NCBI GenBank assembly: GCA_023432985.1
Contig: JAEZEQ010000042.1
Location: 5,834-69,833, forward strand
Reading direction: 5' to 3'
Length of the DNA: 64,000 bases
Source of the DNA: Bacteroidota bacterium
GTDB lineage: Bacteria; Bacteroidota; Bacteroidia; CAIKAF01
Positions 1 through 8,206 of the stretch are shown piece after piece. The translations under genes were made by a program, and so were the position numbers. Under the pieces are notes generated by a model. The model ran no database searches and had not been told where the DNA came from. It was given only the letters and a program-made list of their open reading frames with translations. Positions within the stretch are counted from its first letter, which is position 1; every line of letters starts with the position of its first letter.

Positions 1-491
1 CGGTAGCCAATTTGCGCGATAAATTATTAACTGCCCTAAAAGGATATGCAGATAAAGGACTTAGCGTGTATGAAAAAAATGGAAGAGTATATGTTTCTAT
101 GGACGAAAAACTCTTGTTTGAAAGCGGCAAAACAGAAGTAAACAAAGACGGAATAGCTGCCTTAAATGATTTAGCAACCGTATTGTCGCAGGATAAAACT
201 TTGCAAATTACCGTAGAAGGCCATACCGACAATGTTCCATTAAGAGGCAGCGGAGCCATTAAAGACAATTGGGATTTGAGCGTCTTGCGTGCTACGGCGG
301 TAACCAAAATTCTTATGCAGAATACAAATATTGGCACCAATCAGATTATGCCTGCCGGAAGAGGAGAGTTTATGCCCATTGCGGATAATGATAGCAAAGA
401 AGGCAGAGCCAAAAACAGGAGAACCGACATCATTATTTCGCCCGACTTAAACGAAATGTATAAGCTCATCGAAGGAATAAACGAAAAATAA
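1..491 (+). CDS. OmpA/MotB-family C-terminal domain protein (5' end outside window)
   Basis: The reading frame is open back to the first bases of the window, reading V-A-N-L-R-D-K, so the true start lies upstream and only the C-terminal ~162 residues are visible. They form an OmpA-like peptidoglycan-binding domain: a strand ending LLFESGK, then EGHTDNVP, NWDLSVLRA, GRGE and the terminal NRRTDI motif. In this family the Asp after NW and the Arg of NRRTD contact diaminopimelate. The protein probably anchors the outer membrane or an envelope complex to peptidoglycan. MotB-type motor proteins share the fold, but no flagellar genes are nearby and this phylum is generally non-flagellated. The fold is certain; the exact role cannot be given without the N-terminus. 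Confidence 0.85.
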   Translation, partial: VANLRDKLLTALKGYADKGLSVYEKNGRVYVSMDEKLLFESGKTEVNKDGIAALNDLATVLSQDKTLQITVEGHTDNVPLRGSGAIKDNWDLSVLRATAVTKILMQNTNIGTNQIMPAGRGEFMPIADNDSKEGRAKNRRTDIIISPDLNEMYKLIEGINEK

Positions 492-533
492 GAATAGAGT
501 CCCCAAAATTCCGCTTAGGTAAAAAGAATTGAT

Positions 534-541
534 TACTTTTG
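534..541 (+). promoter_or_regulatory. -7 box (TACTTTTG) next to a GTG start
   Basis: The sequence matches the Bacteroidota -7 consensus TAnnTTTG exactly and ends 4 nt before the GTG start at 546. Transcription would begin at or next to the start codon, so the mRNA is probably leaderless. I see no clear -33 TTTG at the right spacing. Confidence 0.5.
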
Positions 542-545
542 CCCC

Positions 546-902
546 GTGCAAGAAAACAATACCTGGACCGAGATAACTGAAGCTATTTTGCAACGTATAT
601 GGGGCGAATTACAGAGTGTATCGTCGACTATATTAGACGATAGTCTGTCTAATTTTCCCATTTTCATACTGTGCAAAACACCGCTTGCCCTTGGAGAAAA
701 TATTACGGAACAACTTTCAGAAGATGATTTAGACGGTTATCAGGTTATGGCGAGTACGGCCGAAGAATTGATAAAAGCGCATATAATAGAAGCCGAAAAA
801 GCCAAGGTATTCGTGGCTTCCTATAAAAATCCGCGCCAATTTGCCTGCGTACTTATGGTGAGCGAAACAGGAAGCGGATTCGTTTATTTTCCATACAAAT
901 GA
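546..902 (+). CDS. Hypothetical cytosolic protein, 118 aa
   Basis: I do not recognise this family. The protein is acidic and soluble, with no signal peptide or membrane segment. It starts with a helical stretch (TEITEAILQRIWGEL) and ends with a strand-rich part finishing GFVYFPYK. The GTG start is chosen because a perfect TAnnTTTG -7 box ends 4 nt upstream and no ATG lies in a sensible position. The stop overlaps the start of the next gene by 4 bp (ATGA), so the two are translationally coupled and probably work together. Nothing suggests recent transfer. A role linked to the membrane partner is inference only. Confidence 0.6.
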   Translation: MQENNTWTEITEAILQRIWGELQSVSSTILDDSLSNFPIFILCKTPLALGENITEQLSEDDLDGYQVMASTAEELIKAHIIEAEKAKVFVASYKNPRQFACVLMVSETGSGFVYFPYK

Positions 903-1246
903 CAGATCAAAACAAACTTTATATAGGCCTGGGCATTGTTTTGCTTTATATAGCCATCGTAGCCGGCATTTCCATGCCATACATCAATCAGATCGAATCG
1001 AATACCATTATAGTGGTCATGCTCGCTGCCATATTATTTATGCTATCCAGCGGTATGCTTCTTGCTTATTTATGGAAAGGCATAGTTTTGAAAGATCATG
1101 GCTATAGCAGATGGTTGATTTTATTTGTTGTTTTGGCATTTTATGTATTCATTTATTTCATGCCGGCCTTGTGGTTTCTATCCATCACACCTCTTATAAT
1201 GCCCTTTATGGGATTTTGGTTTGCCCGCCGTTTTTTCAATTGGTAA
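899..1246 (+). CDS. Hypothetical small integral membrane protein, 115 aa
   Basis: Four hydrophobic segments span roughly residues 7-27, 37-60, 70-92 and 93-112, with short polar loops; the C-terminus FARRFFNW is positively charged and probably cytoplasmic. I recognise no family. It overlaps the preceding 118-aa gene by 4 bp, so the two form a coupled pair. Its 3' end overlaps the convergent symporter gene by 11 bp, and no terminator lies between them, so antisense read-through is possible. Confidence 0.6.
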   Translation: MTDQNKLYIGLGIVLLYIAIVAGISMPYINQIESNTIIVVMLAAILFMLSSGMLLAYLWKGIVLKDHGYSRWLILFVVLAFYVFIYFMPALWFLSITPLIMPFMGFWFARRFFNW

Positions 1247-2915
1247 GACTTTCTCTTTTTTGAAATTGGCTAAAAATCATCGCCAAAGCCGGAACCATAA
1301 GTCCCCCTATTACATTATACCACAAGAAATGTACTTCATCCGAAAATACATCGAGTGCAATAATGCCGATTTGCGTACTTGCAGCAGCGAGTAGAACCGA
1401 TTTTGCTTTGGTTGCTTTCAGGAAAAAGGCACATAAAAATATGCCCAATATGGTTCCATAAAAAATGCTGCCCATATAATTTACCGCTTCTATCAAATTA
1501 CCTAATCGATTGGCAAAAAGCGCAAAAACAGTGGCATAAAAGCCCCAGGCAGCCGTAGCCCATTTGCTAAATATCACCGCCTTATCTTCCGATAGTTCGC
1601 CTTTTTTCAATCGTTTATAAAAATCGAATGTAGAAGTAACCGCCAATGCATTCAATTCGGAACTGGTGCTGGACATGCTGGCCGAAATAACCACCGAAAC
1701 AATCAAGCCCAACATTCCCGCCGGCAATACCTGATACACGAAAAAGAAAAATATATAGTTTGTGTCATTGGCATCTGTCCCCGGAGAAGCTGCCTTTATT
1801 TCTGCCTTTACTTTATTTCTAAATGCCGTATTTTCGAGCTGGTCGGCATAAAGTCCTTGTGCAAGGATCATTTTCTCTTGTTCATTCCCTTGCTGAACCG
1901 CCTGAATATAGAGCCTGGCTTTTTCTTCCCTTTTTGTGCGCAATAATTGTTCTTCGCTCATTAAGCTTTCGCGCACGGTGGGACTTAAAGTATTTTCTAA
2001 ATTCGAATTAAAGGACAAAGGGGCCGGATTAAAAATATAAAAAACATAGAGCAATACGCCGATTAAAAGGATTCCGAATTGCATGGGTATTTTGAAAAAC
2101 CCGTTAAATATCATACCCAATCGGCTTTGACTGACCGAAGACCCGGATAAATAGCGGCCGACCTGACTTTGATCGGTTCCAAAATAAGAAAGAGAAAGAA
2201 AAAAACCGCCTATTAATCCCGACCAAATATTATACTCTCCCTTAAAACTAAAACTGGTATCGATGGTATTGAGTTTGCCTGATGCACCTGCAATATGCAT
2301 ACTTTCAATAAAAGAAAGGGGAATTTTCTGAATCATTAAAAAAGTTGCCACAAGCATACCCACTATAATGATAAACATCTGGGTTTTTTGCGTTTCGGCT
2401 ACGGCTTTTGCACCACCTGTCAGCGTATACAACAATACGATTATTCCGGTAAAAACTACAGTAAGCGAAATATTCCATCCGAGAATGGCGCTCAAGACCA
2501 AAGCCGGCGCAAAAATGGTAAATCCTGCCGCCAAACCTCTTTGCAAAAGAAACAAAGAAGCCGTCAATAAACGCACATAAACATTATAGCGCTCTTCAAG
2601 AATTTCGTATGCAGTACGCGCTTTTTTCTGTTTATAAATCGTAATGGCAACGGCACTCACCACAATAATGGCCAGGGGTAATCCGAAATAATATTGCACA
2701 AAGCGCATTCCGTCGTCAAAAGCTTTACCCGGCGCCGATAAAAAAGTAATCGCACTGGCCTGAGTAGCCATAACCGATATCCCAACCGTAAACCAATTGA
2801 GTCCGCCCCCATCATAATAAGAAGCACCTTTATTCTTATTTCTTGATTTCCACCATCCGTATAATAAAATCAAGGCTTGGGTGCCTAAAAGCAATATCCA
2901 ATCAATAGTTTTCAT
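1236..2915 (-). CDS. Sodium:solute symporter family (SSS) transporter, 559 aa
   Basis: This is a polytopic protein with about 13 hydrophobic segments. It has SSS features: the N-terminal motif GGGLNWFTVGISVMATQ, GLAAGFTIFAPAL, and the Ser/Thr-rich segment SASMSSTSSELNALA, which in this family contributes to the sodium site. A charged insertion of about 80 residues (roughly 300-385, rich in E, K, R and Q) interrupts the membrane core. The substrate cannot be read from sequence; sugars, sialic acids, amino acids and vitamins all occur in the family. The ATG directly abuts the stop codon of a 32-residue membrane ORF, which itself overlaps the PIG-L deacetylase gene. This suggests one operon in which a secreted deacetylase releases a compound that the symporter imports (inference). 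Confidence 0.9.
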   Translation of the reverse strand: MKTIDWILLLGTQALILLYGWWKSRNKNKGASYYDGGGLNWFTVGISVMATQASAITFLSAPGKAFDDGMRFVQYYFGLPLAIIVVSAVAITIYKQKKARTAYEILEERYNVYVRLLTASLFLLQRGLAAGFTIFAPALVLSAILGWNISLTVVFTGIIVLLYTLTGGAKAVAETQKTQMFIIIVGMLVATFLMIQKIPLSFIESMHIAGASGKLNTIDTSFSFKGEYNIWSGLIGGFFLSLSYFGTDQSQVGRYLSGSSVSQSRLGMIFNGFFKIPMQFGILLIGVLLYVFYIFNPAPLSFNSNLENTLSPTVRESLMSEEQLLRTKREEKARLYIQAVQQGNEQEKMILAQGLYADQLENTAFRNKVKAEIKAASPGTDANDTNYIFFFFVYQVLPAGMLGLIVSVVISASMSSTSSELNALAVTSTFDFYKRLKKGELSEDKAVIFSKWATAAWGFYATVFALFANRLGNLIEAVNYMGSIFYGTILGIFLCAFFLKATKAKSVLLAAASTQIGIIALDVFSDEVHFLWYNVIGGLMVPALAMIFSQFQKRESLTN

Positions 2916-3014
2916 TTAAGTATATGCCTCCTGCATCCAATACATCAAAACAATCATTATAAAAAGCCAGGCAACCAATCCCCAATAAATCCATTTCCAT
3001 TTAGTTTCTTTCAT
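2916..3014 (-). CDS. 32-aa single-pass membrane mini-protein between deacetylase and symporter
   Basis: The ORF reads MKETKWKWIYWG followed by a hydrophobic core (LVAWLFIMIVLMYW) and a short tail MQEAYT. It has one transmembrane segment with a Lys/Trp-rich N-terminal flank. Its stop TAA ends exactly one base before the ATG of the SSS symporter, and its start lies inside the last codons of the PIG-L gene. In-frame ATGs also exist 6 and 12 nt further upstream. The tight packing, strongly non-random composition and absence of other space argue for a real gene coupled to the transporter. Small accessory subunits are known for some SSS transporters (the YhdT/DUF997 partner of PanF, DUF4212, DUF485), but I cannot assign this one to any of them. 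Confidence 0.6.
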   Translation of the reverse strand: MKETKWKWIYWGLVAWLFIMIVLMYWMQEAYT

Positions 3015-5454
3015 TTCCATTTTCATTTTCAATTAAAGCCAGCAATAAGCGCAAAGCTCCTTTATTTCCCGCCGGCAATTGTCGGAAAAAAGACAAACCG
3101 CAATACATAAAATCACCCTTCCCATAAGGCGCATAAATGAGACTGTTATTATTCTGCTGCGCACCCGGATCATTCATTCCCAATAAAGACACATATTCAG
3201 ACGCCGGATTCCCTGCAAAATACAAGCCTCTTTCCTGGATCCAATCCTCAAAATCGGCATGCGTAATCCCATTTAAAACAGGGTGTTTTTCTTGTAAAAA
3301 GCGGACTTCACTCTTTTCATCCGTAACCCTTTCACGTGAGATTTGAAAAGGGAAAGGTCCAATATTCTTTGTCAGTAAAGATGCCGTAGTCACATATTGC
3401 ACAATCAGGCGTCCACCTTCGTGAACGAATTTATGTAAATCGGGCAAAGCTTTCACCAAAGATGTATGCGTATTAAAAGCTCTAATTCCGCACAGGATGA
3501 CGTCGAATTCTTTAAACCGCTCAAAAGACAATTCCGATGCTTCCAGATACTGCACATTATATCCGGTTAACTCGAGTACATTCGCCACTTTATCTCCGGC
3601 TCCATGAATATACGCAATTTTCTTTTTCAAGGATACAGAATCCAATTTCACAATAGGAACAGATAGTTCTTTTTGCCAATACTGCGTTGGTATGTGTGGA
3701 TATTCGATGCGTACACTTTCCATAGCAACCGGCTGACCATTATGTAGGATACGTATACGCACATGATTCATATTTCCTTTAATGCTATGTGTAGGTATGG
3801 CCAGTTTTTCTATACGTTTTTTCCCTTTTTCCACATTCAAAATCAGCTTCGAAAAGATGCGCTCCTTATCGTTGAGTAGGCCTACTATTTCCAATGTTTC
3901 AAAATCCTCATTACTATTCAGTTCCAAATCCCAAAAAGCGAGATCTTCACCGGTTATAATCAACTCGCTCGAAGCTGCAACCTGCACAGGAGGCATTACA
4001 ATCGGGTAGGCATAATATTCGCCCGATTCGGGTTTCACCACCTTGTGAATAATGGGAATTTTCTTTACAAAAAGTGTCCCATTTATACGCAGTTCCATTT
4101 CGCATTCCCAAGGCAAGGGTCCGGCATGCAGCAATTTACTGTATTTATCATCAAACACAAACAAGGCATCTTGAATATTTTGGTTGAGCCAATAAGGGTT
4201 CGAAATTTGCCGGGGCATAGTACGCGAAAAAGAATCTGTGGTCCATGTGCCTTTGGGCGAAAGAAATGCCGCTGCATCATTATTCTTCAATCTGAATGCC
4301 AAATCCACGTCGGGATGGGCGGTTGCGGAGACTTTAATTTCGGCATTTTCGCCGGGAGAAAAGCGCACTTTAGAGCAGGTAGCTTCGGCAAAAAAACCAC
4401 TGCAATCCACAATAATATCGTTTATTTCCTGCCATTTCAAATCCCTGTAAAAAGACGCTGGCAGGGCTTCAATTTTCTTTCTAAGTTGCAGCAGGGCGGG
4501 AATATTTTTATGCGGATTTTTGGTATCAAATTGTAGAATAAACTTGGCAATTTGCTTGTCTATCCCTTTAGCGCCGGGAACTCTATTCCATGTCAGATCC
4601 AAATTTTCGAAGGGGTCTTGTTCTACTTTTTCTCCCCATAAATATTTCAGGTATTCCACTTCTTCGCCTCTATGTCTTTCTGCCCCGAATCCTTGAGACC
4701 GGTGCATAGAGCGACTTTCCGCGGCCGTTTCGCCTACCCATTTCCCTTTTTGAGCATTAAAAACGCCAATTTGAACGGGAATTAAACCGCTTTTATCATA
4801 ATCTTTATTCCCATAAAAAAACCAGCTTGTATTCCAAAACAAAGCATTCACTTTGTGGACAGATACATATTTCAATTGTTCGGGAAACATGCTGCTGTCT
4901 GCTGCTGCCTCACATGCCAGTAAGGCCAGTTGCGCCGATGCGGTATGATGTCCGTGGGTTGGACCGGGTTCGGGAGAAAAGCGGGTAATAATAATATCGG
5001 GTTTACGACTTCGGATAAGAAAAACCACATCACTCAGCAGGCTATCCTTATTCCATATAGAAAAAGTTTCTTCCGGATTTTTACTAAATCCAAAATCCAA
5101 AGCTCTGGTAAAATATTGTTTTGCACCGTCTATACTGCGCGCTGCCAATAGTTCTTGGGTACGAATAAGTCCGAGTGCCTCACTTTGTTCCGTACCGATT
5201 AGGTTTTGTCCCCCATCGCCGCGGGTAAGCGACAGGTAAGAGGTTTCCAGATGTTGTATGCCGGCCAACCAGCTCAGCATGCGGGTATTTTCGTCGTCGG
5301 GATGTGCGGCAATATACATCACCGAGCCGCATTTTTGGAGTTTCTGCACCTTAGCAAAAATTTCATTTGCAGGCGTTGCGCTGTTCATATAGGGTTGAGC
5401 AAGTAAGGAAAATGTCCAAATAAAATGGCAACAAAACAAGAACAAAGACTTCAT
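3001..5454 (-). CDS. Secreted PIG-L (LmbE-like) family deacetylase with C-terminal GATase/ThuA-like domain, 817 aa
   Basis: A Sec signal peptide (about residues 1-19, ending LLAQ) precedes a PIG-L domain. The zinc motif AHPDDE lies near residue 50, and GHHTAS in the second half of the domain supplies the third ligand. Family members remove N-acetyl groups from GlcNAc-type substrates. A central beta-rich region follows. The C-terminal ~230 residues (from KKIAYIHGAGDKVANVLE) look like a class I glutamine-amidotransferase/ThuA-like fold, including FDVILCGIRAFN and EGGRLIVQY. A TATACTTG sequence 4 nt before the ATG resembles a -7 box with one mismatch. Location is periplasm or outer surface. The neighbouring symporter suggests salvage of a deacetylated amino sugar (inference). 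Confidence 0.88.
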   Translation of the reverse strand: MKSLFLFCCHFIWTFSLLAQPYMNSATPANEIFAKVQKLQKCGSVMYIAAHPDDENTRMLSWLAGIQHLETSYLSLTRGDGGQNLIGTEQSEALGLIRTQELLAARSIDGAKQYFTRALDFGFSKNPEETFSIWNKDSLLSDVVFLIRSRKPDIIITRFSPEPGPTHGHHTASAQLALLACEAAADSSMFPEQLKYVSVHKVNALFWNTSWFFYGNKDYDKSGLIPVQIGVFNAQKGKWVGETAAESRSMHRSQGFGAERHRGEEVEYLKYLWGEKVEQDPFENLDLTWNRVPGAKGIDKQIAKFILQFDTKNPHKNIPALLQLRKKIEALPASFYRDLKWQEINDIIVDCSGFFAEATCSKVRFSPGENAEIKVSATAHPDVDLAFRLKNNDAAAFLSPKGTWTTDSFSRTMPRQISNPYWLNQNIQDALFVFDDKYSKLLHAGPLPWECEMELRINGTLFVKKIPIIHKVVKPESGEYYAYPIVMPPVQVAASSELIITGEDLAFWDLELNSNEDFETLEIVGLLNDKERIFSKLILNVEKGKKRIEKLAIPTHSIKGNMNHVRIRILHNGQPVAMESVRIEYPHIPTQYWQKELSVPIVKLDSVSLKKKIAYIHGAGDKVANVLELTGYNVQYLEASELSFERFKEFDVILCGIRAFNTHTSLVKALPDLHKFVHEGGRLIVQYVTTASLLTKNIGPFPFQISRERVTDEKSEVRFLQEKHPVLNGITHADFEDWIQERGLYFAGNPASEYVSLLGMNDPGAQQNNNSLIYAPYGKGDFMYCGLSFFRQLPAGNKGALRLLLALIENENGNERN

Positions 5455-5513
5455 GTTACAAGTATAAACATTTTTGCAGAATCTGCTCGCGACTGACCAA
5501 GCTTAGCAAAAAA

Positions 5514-6299
5514 TTAATAAGCGGACTGACTTCCTTCGTTTGAGAGACCTGCTTCCTTTAAAATTTCTTTGGCAAGACGGCTGGCTCCAATGCGAAAATA
5601 ACGAGGCTGCAACCATTCTTTGGCCGTATTTTGTTCAACAATAGATGCATATTGCAAAGCAGTTTGTATATCCGAAATACCTCCGGACGGTTTAATTCCC
5701 ACTTTTTGGGCAGTGCGTACAAAATGTGATTTAATAGCTTGTGTCATTTCCAAAACAGCCTCGGGTGTAGCCGAAACGGCAGATTTCCCTGTAGACGTTT
5801 TAATAAAATCGGCCCCATTTTTAATTGCCAATACAGAGGCACGACGAATGGCATCACGCGAAGACAATTCACCCGTTTCAAGGATTACTTTCAAGCTTGC
5901 CTGTTTGGCATGCTCTTTAGCCATAAAAATTTCCTCCTCAAGATAAACCGAATCGCCCGAAAGAAAACGACCTCTGTTAATCACAAAATCAATTTCATCG
6001 GCACCCTCATCCACAGCCTGAGCTATTTCGTTCATTTTAATAGAAAAATGCGTTTGCCCCCCCGGAAAACCACCGGCAACAACCGCCGTTTTAATTGGCG
6101 TCGATTCCAATAATTGCTTAACCAAACGGGCATAAATAGGCCAAGTGCAAAAAGCTGCAGGATGCCATCCGCTTTTTTCGTATATTGCTTTAATAAATTG
6201 CAATTCTTTGCTGATATACGAAACAGAATCCGTTCCATTCAAAGATGTATAATCGATACTGCCGTAAAGCCACTTGAGTTGTGCGTTCCTTTCTTCCAT
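5514..6299 (-). CDS. deoC: Deoxyribose-phosphate aldolase
   Basis: Class I aldolase of 261 aa that cleaves 2-deoxyribose 5-phosphate into glyceraldehyde 3-phosphate and acetaldehyde in deoxynucleoside catabolism. Visible landmarks are DFVIN (residues 104-108, catalytic Asp side), GADFIKTSTGK with the Schiff-base lysine at 167, and VGIKPSGGI with the second active-site lysine at 203. The spacing fits E. coli DeoC closely. The ATG is preceded by CACCTTTG, a near-consensus -7 box ending 4 nt upstream, so this is another apparently leaderless gene. No other nucleoside-salvage genes are beside it. The PIG-L gene follows after 59 bp but seems to have its own -7 element. Confidence 0.95.
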   Translation of the reverse strand: MEERNAQLKWLYGSIDYTSLNGTDSVSYISKELQFIKAIYEKSGWHPAAFCTWPIYARLVKQLLESTPIKTAVVAGGFPGGQTHFSIKMNEIAQAVDEGADEIDFVINRGRFLSGDSVYLEEEIFMAKEHAKQASLKVILETGELSSRDAIRRASVLAIKNGADFIKTSTGKSAVSATPEAVLEMTQAIKSHFVRTAQKVGIKPSGGISDIQTALQYASIVEQNTAKEWLQPRYFRIGASRLAKEILKEAGLSNEGSQSAY

Positions 6300-6431
6300 A
6301 CTACAAAGGTGCAGTAAAAATTAAAAAATCAAAAATCGACACATATGAACATCTTATGAACATTTTTTCTCGCTGATTATCAACACTGTATAATTTATTT
6401 GCGCAAAAAAGAAGAAATATTTAACAAAAAA

Positions 6432-6462
6432 TTTGATTTTAACATTTCCTTAGCTATATTTG
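6432..6462 (+). promoter_or_regulatory. Perfect Bacteroidota promoter TTTG-N19-TATATTTG in front of an orphan transcript
   Basis: TTTG at 6432-6435 and TATATTTG at 6455-6462 are separated by 19 nt. This matches the -33/-7 consensus of the phylum exactly. No plus-strand gene lies downstream: the next gene is on the minus strand and ends at 6605. The promoter therefore drives only the short RNA that ends at the terminator at 6529-6557. Transcription should start near 6467-6470. Confidence 0.7.
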
Positions 6463-6467
6463 TATAA

Positions 6468-6557
6468 CACATTTTTAAAAAAAGCATTTAAAATAAAGCT
6501 TTAATCAGGGGGGGTTAAAGCATATATGAGTCCTACTTCGGTAGGACTTATTTTTTT
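6468..6557 (+). ncRNA. Candidate small RNA, about 88-90 nt, with a G7-loop hairpin
   Basis: A perfect promoter on the left and an intrinsic terminator on the right define a short transcript between two minus-strand genes. It begins with an A/U-rich single strand. A hairpin follows with stem GCTTTAA (6498-6504) / TTAAAGC (6515-6521) and a ten-base loop holding seven consecutive G (6508-6514), conspicuous in AT-rich DNA. The RNA ends with a UUCG-capped terminator hairpin. An exposed G-run could pair with C-rich mRNA, but that is inference. I know of no Rfam family that it matches. An ATG at 6526 opens a short frame, but it runs through both terminators, so I do not regard the RNA as coding. Confidence 0.6.
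6529..6557 (+). terminator. Intrinsic terminator with UUCG tetraloop (end of candidate sRNA)
   Basis: Perfect 8-bp stem AGTCCTAC/GTAGGACT closed by TTCG, followed by TA and seven T on the plus strand. Confidence 0.85.
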
Positions 6558-6568
6558 ATCTATAGTTC

Positions 6569-6595
6569 AAAAAAAAGGCCGACAATAAGTCGACC
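6569..6595 (-). terminator. Terminator of the DUF1501 gene
   Basis: On the minus strand GGTCGAC-TTATT-GTCGGCC forms a 7-bp stem (one G-U pair) followed by eight T. It begins 10 bp after the stop of the DUF1501 gene. It is distinct from the plus-strand terminator beside it. Confidence 0.8.
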
Positions 6596-6604
6596 TACAT
6601 ATTA

Positions 6605-8191
6605 CTAACGGGATACAATTACATTTTCGGTTCGTTGCAATGCACCATTTTGCAGTCGTATAAAATAATTTCCCGGGGCATAATTCTCGTTTTGGAAATA
6701 CACTTTATAACTTCCTTTTTTCATTTCAGATTGTGCGAATACTTTCATTAAGCGGCCCAATGGATCGAACAATTCGAGGCGGGTATAGCCATCAAAAATA
6801 TCAAATTCAATATAAGCCGATTCGACCATGGGATTGGGATACACTTTTAATCCGAGTGCCTGTTCCATACTATGAACCTCCTCTATGTTTGTTATACAAG
6901 CGGGTTCCACTATGGGCAGACTTTGATATGGGTGCGTAATAATGCTTTGCAGTACCGGATCAGGCACACAGAACCATTGGTTTAGTATACTTGCGTAGAC
7001 ACTTCGGAAGTCGTACTGCATGGGTAAATTATCTCCAACATTCACCGAGGAATTAATAGTCGGATTCGCACCCAGGATACCTGAGTTGAGCTGATTACCA
7101 ACGATAAACATAGGTGCTGCGGCCCCGTGATCGGTACCCAGACTGGCATTACTTTTAATGCGTCTTCCAAATTCCGAAAACACCATGGTAAGCACGCGGT
7201 CTTCAATTCCCATTGCGCCAATATCATCCTGGAATCCTTTCAATGCCTTAGACAAATGTTTGAGCAAATCGGCATGATTACCGGTGGTCGGACTACCCGA
7301 TACAGCTTGCGAAGCATGTGTATCGAAGCCATATAAACTCACCAAATAAATGCGTGTTTTCAATCCGCCCTTTATAGCTCTTGCCACAAACTTAAGTTCT
7401 TCCGCCAGGTAATTTCCTTCTGCCAAAGGCGGATAAAAATTCCCATTCGTGGGCTGATTTATCAATGCTTGAAGGATTTGAGAGCCATAGGATTGGGTTT
7501 GGCCTGAAATCATACGCACATAACTGAGTTCGTCTCCCGCATAACCGGCGGGTGCAGGGTCATTAAGCCCGGTATTCCATTGATCGAAAATATTTCCACT
7601 TGCGGTTAATCCCATCTGGGCATTTTGTCCCTGAAAAAGCAGAGGCACATTAGCTCCGATAGAAATAGCGAGCGGGTCGGGCATAACGCTATTCGGATAT
7701 CCGGTTGGGAAGCCCGGGAATTCGGAATCTAAATAACGACCTATCCATCCATTGGTGAGATATTCATCCGAATCGGAGGCAGAAAGCCATATATCGGTAG
7801 AACGAAAATGGGAAAAATCGGGTTGAGGATAGCCCACCGATTGAATAATTTGCATTTTGCCCTGATTAAACAAATCGCGCATACCGGTCATAGACGGATG
7901 CAAGCCGGTATTGGGATATCCGTTGAGTGTGAGAGCTTGATTCTGGGGAATCAAAATATTATTTCGTGCAGCTGCCAGGTTGCTGTATTGATTCAATGGC
8001 AATACCGTATTCAATCCGTCATTTCCACCATTCAAAAACACCATTACCAATACCCTATCGGTTTCATTTTGGGCTTGAGTAATGCTGTTCAAAAAAGGAT
8101 TTTCGGCATATGCTTTCAACGGAATATTATGCAATAATCCCGGAAGCAATACGGCAGGTGCGGTTGTTTTTAAAAATTGACGCCTTTTCAT
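6605..8191 (-). CDS. DUF1501 family protein with Tat-like signal and T9SS sorting domain, 528 aa
   Basis: The N-terminus KRRQFLK followed by a hydrophobic segment matches a twin-arginine signal. The body is a DUF1501 domain of the alkaline-phosphatase/sulfatase superfamily: VFLNGGNDGLN near residue 50, then FDTHASQ, EFGRR and GTDHGAAAPMFIVG. From about residue 445 a type A T9SS sorting domain follows (KVYPNP ... GNYFIRLQNG ... VIVSR). The protein is therefore expected to cross the inner membrane, pass through the SprA translocon and reach the surface. It sits 15 bp after the DUF1800 gene. DUF1800/DUF1501 pairs recur in Bacteroidota and Planctomycetes, but their function is not established. 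Using Tat together with T9SS would be unusual. Confidence 0.9.
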   Translation of the reverse strand: MKRRQFLKTTAPAVLLPGLLHNIPLKAYAENPFLNSITQAQNETDRVLVMVFLNGGNDGLNTVLPLNQYSNLAAARNNILIPQNQALTLNGYPNTGLHPSMTGMRDLFNQGKMQIIQSVGYPQPDFSHFRSTDIWLSASDSDEYLTNGWIGRYLDSEFPGFPTGYPNSVMPDPLAISIGANVPLLFQGQNAQMGLTASGNIFDQWNTGLNDPAPAGYAGDELSYVRMISGQTQSYGSQILQALINQPTNGNFYPPLAEGNYLAEELKFVARAIKGGLKTRIYLVSLYGFDTHASQAVSGSPTTGNHADLLKHLSKALKGFQDDIGAMGIEDRVLTMVFSEFGRRIKSNASLGTDHGAAAPMFIVGNQLNSGILGANPTINSSVNVGDNLPMQYDFRSVYASILNQWFCVPDPVLQSIITHPYQSLPIVEPACITNIEEVHSMEQALGLKVYPNPMVESAYIEFDIFDGYTRLELFDPLGRLMKVFAQSEMKKGSYKVYFQNENYAPGNYFIRLQNGALQRTENVIVSR

Positions 8192-8206
8192 AGGTTAAAA
8201 ATGGGC

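Noticed and set aside
1236..1246. Frameshift or fusion at the overlap of the 115-aa gene and the symporter
   Set aside because: The genes are convergent and the 11-bp overlap leaves both C-termini intact.
4045..4536. 163-codon plus-strand frame opposite the PIG-L gene
   Set aside because: It lies wholly inside a well-supported deacetylase gene and encodes a composition typical of shadow frames.
6526..6600. Short plus-strand frame starting ATGAGTCC within the small RNA
   Set aside because: It would extend through two terminators and encodes no recognisable peptide; the RNA interpretation explains the sequence better.
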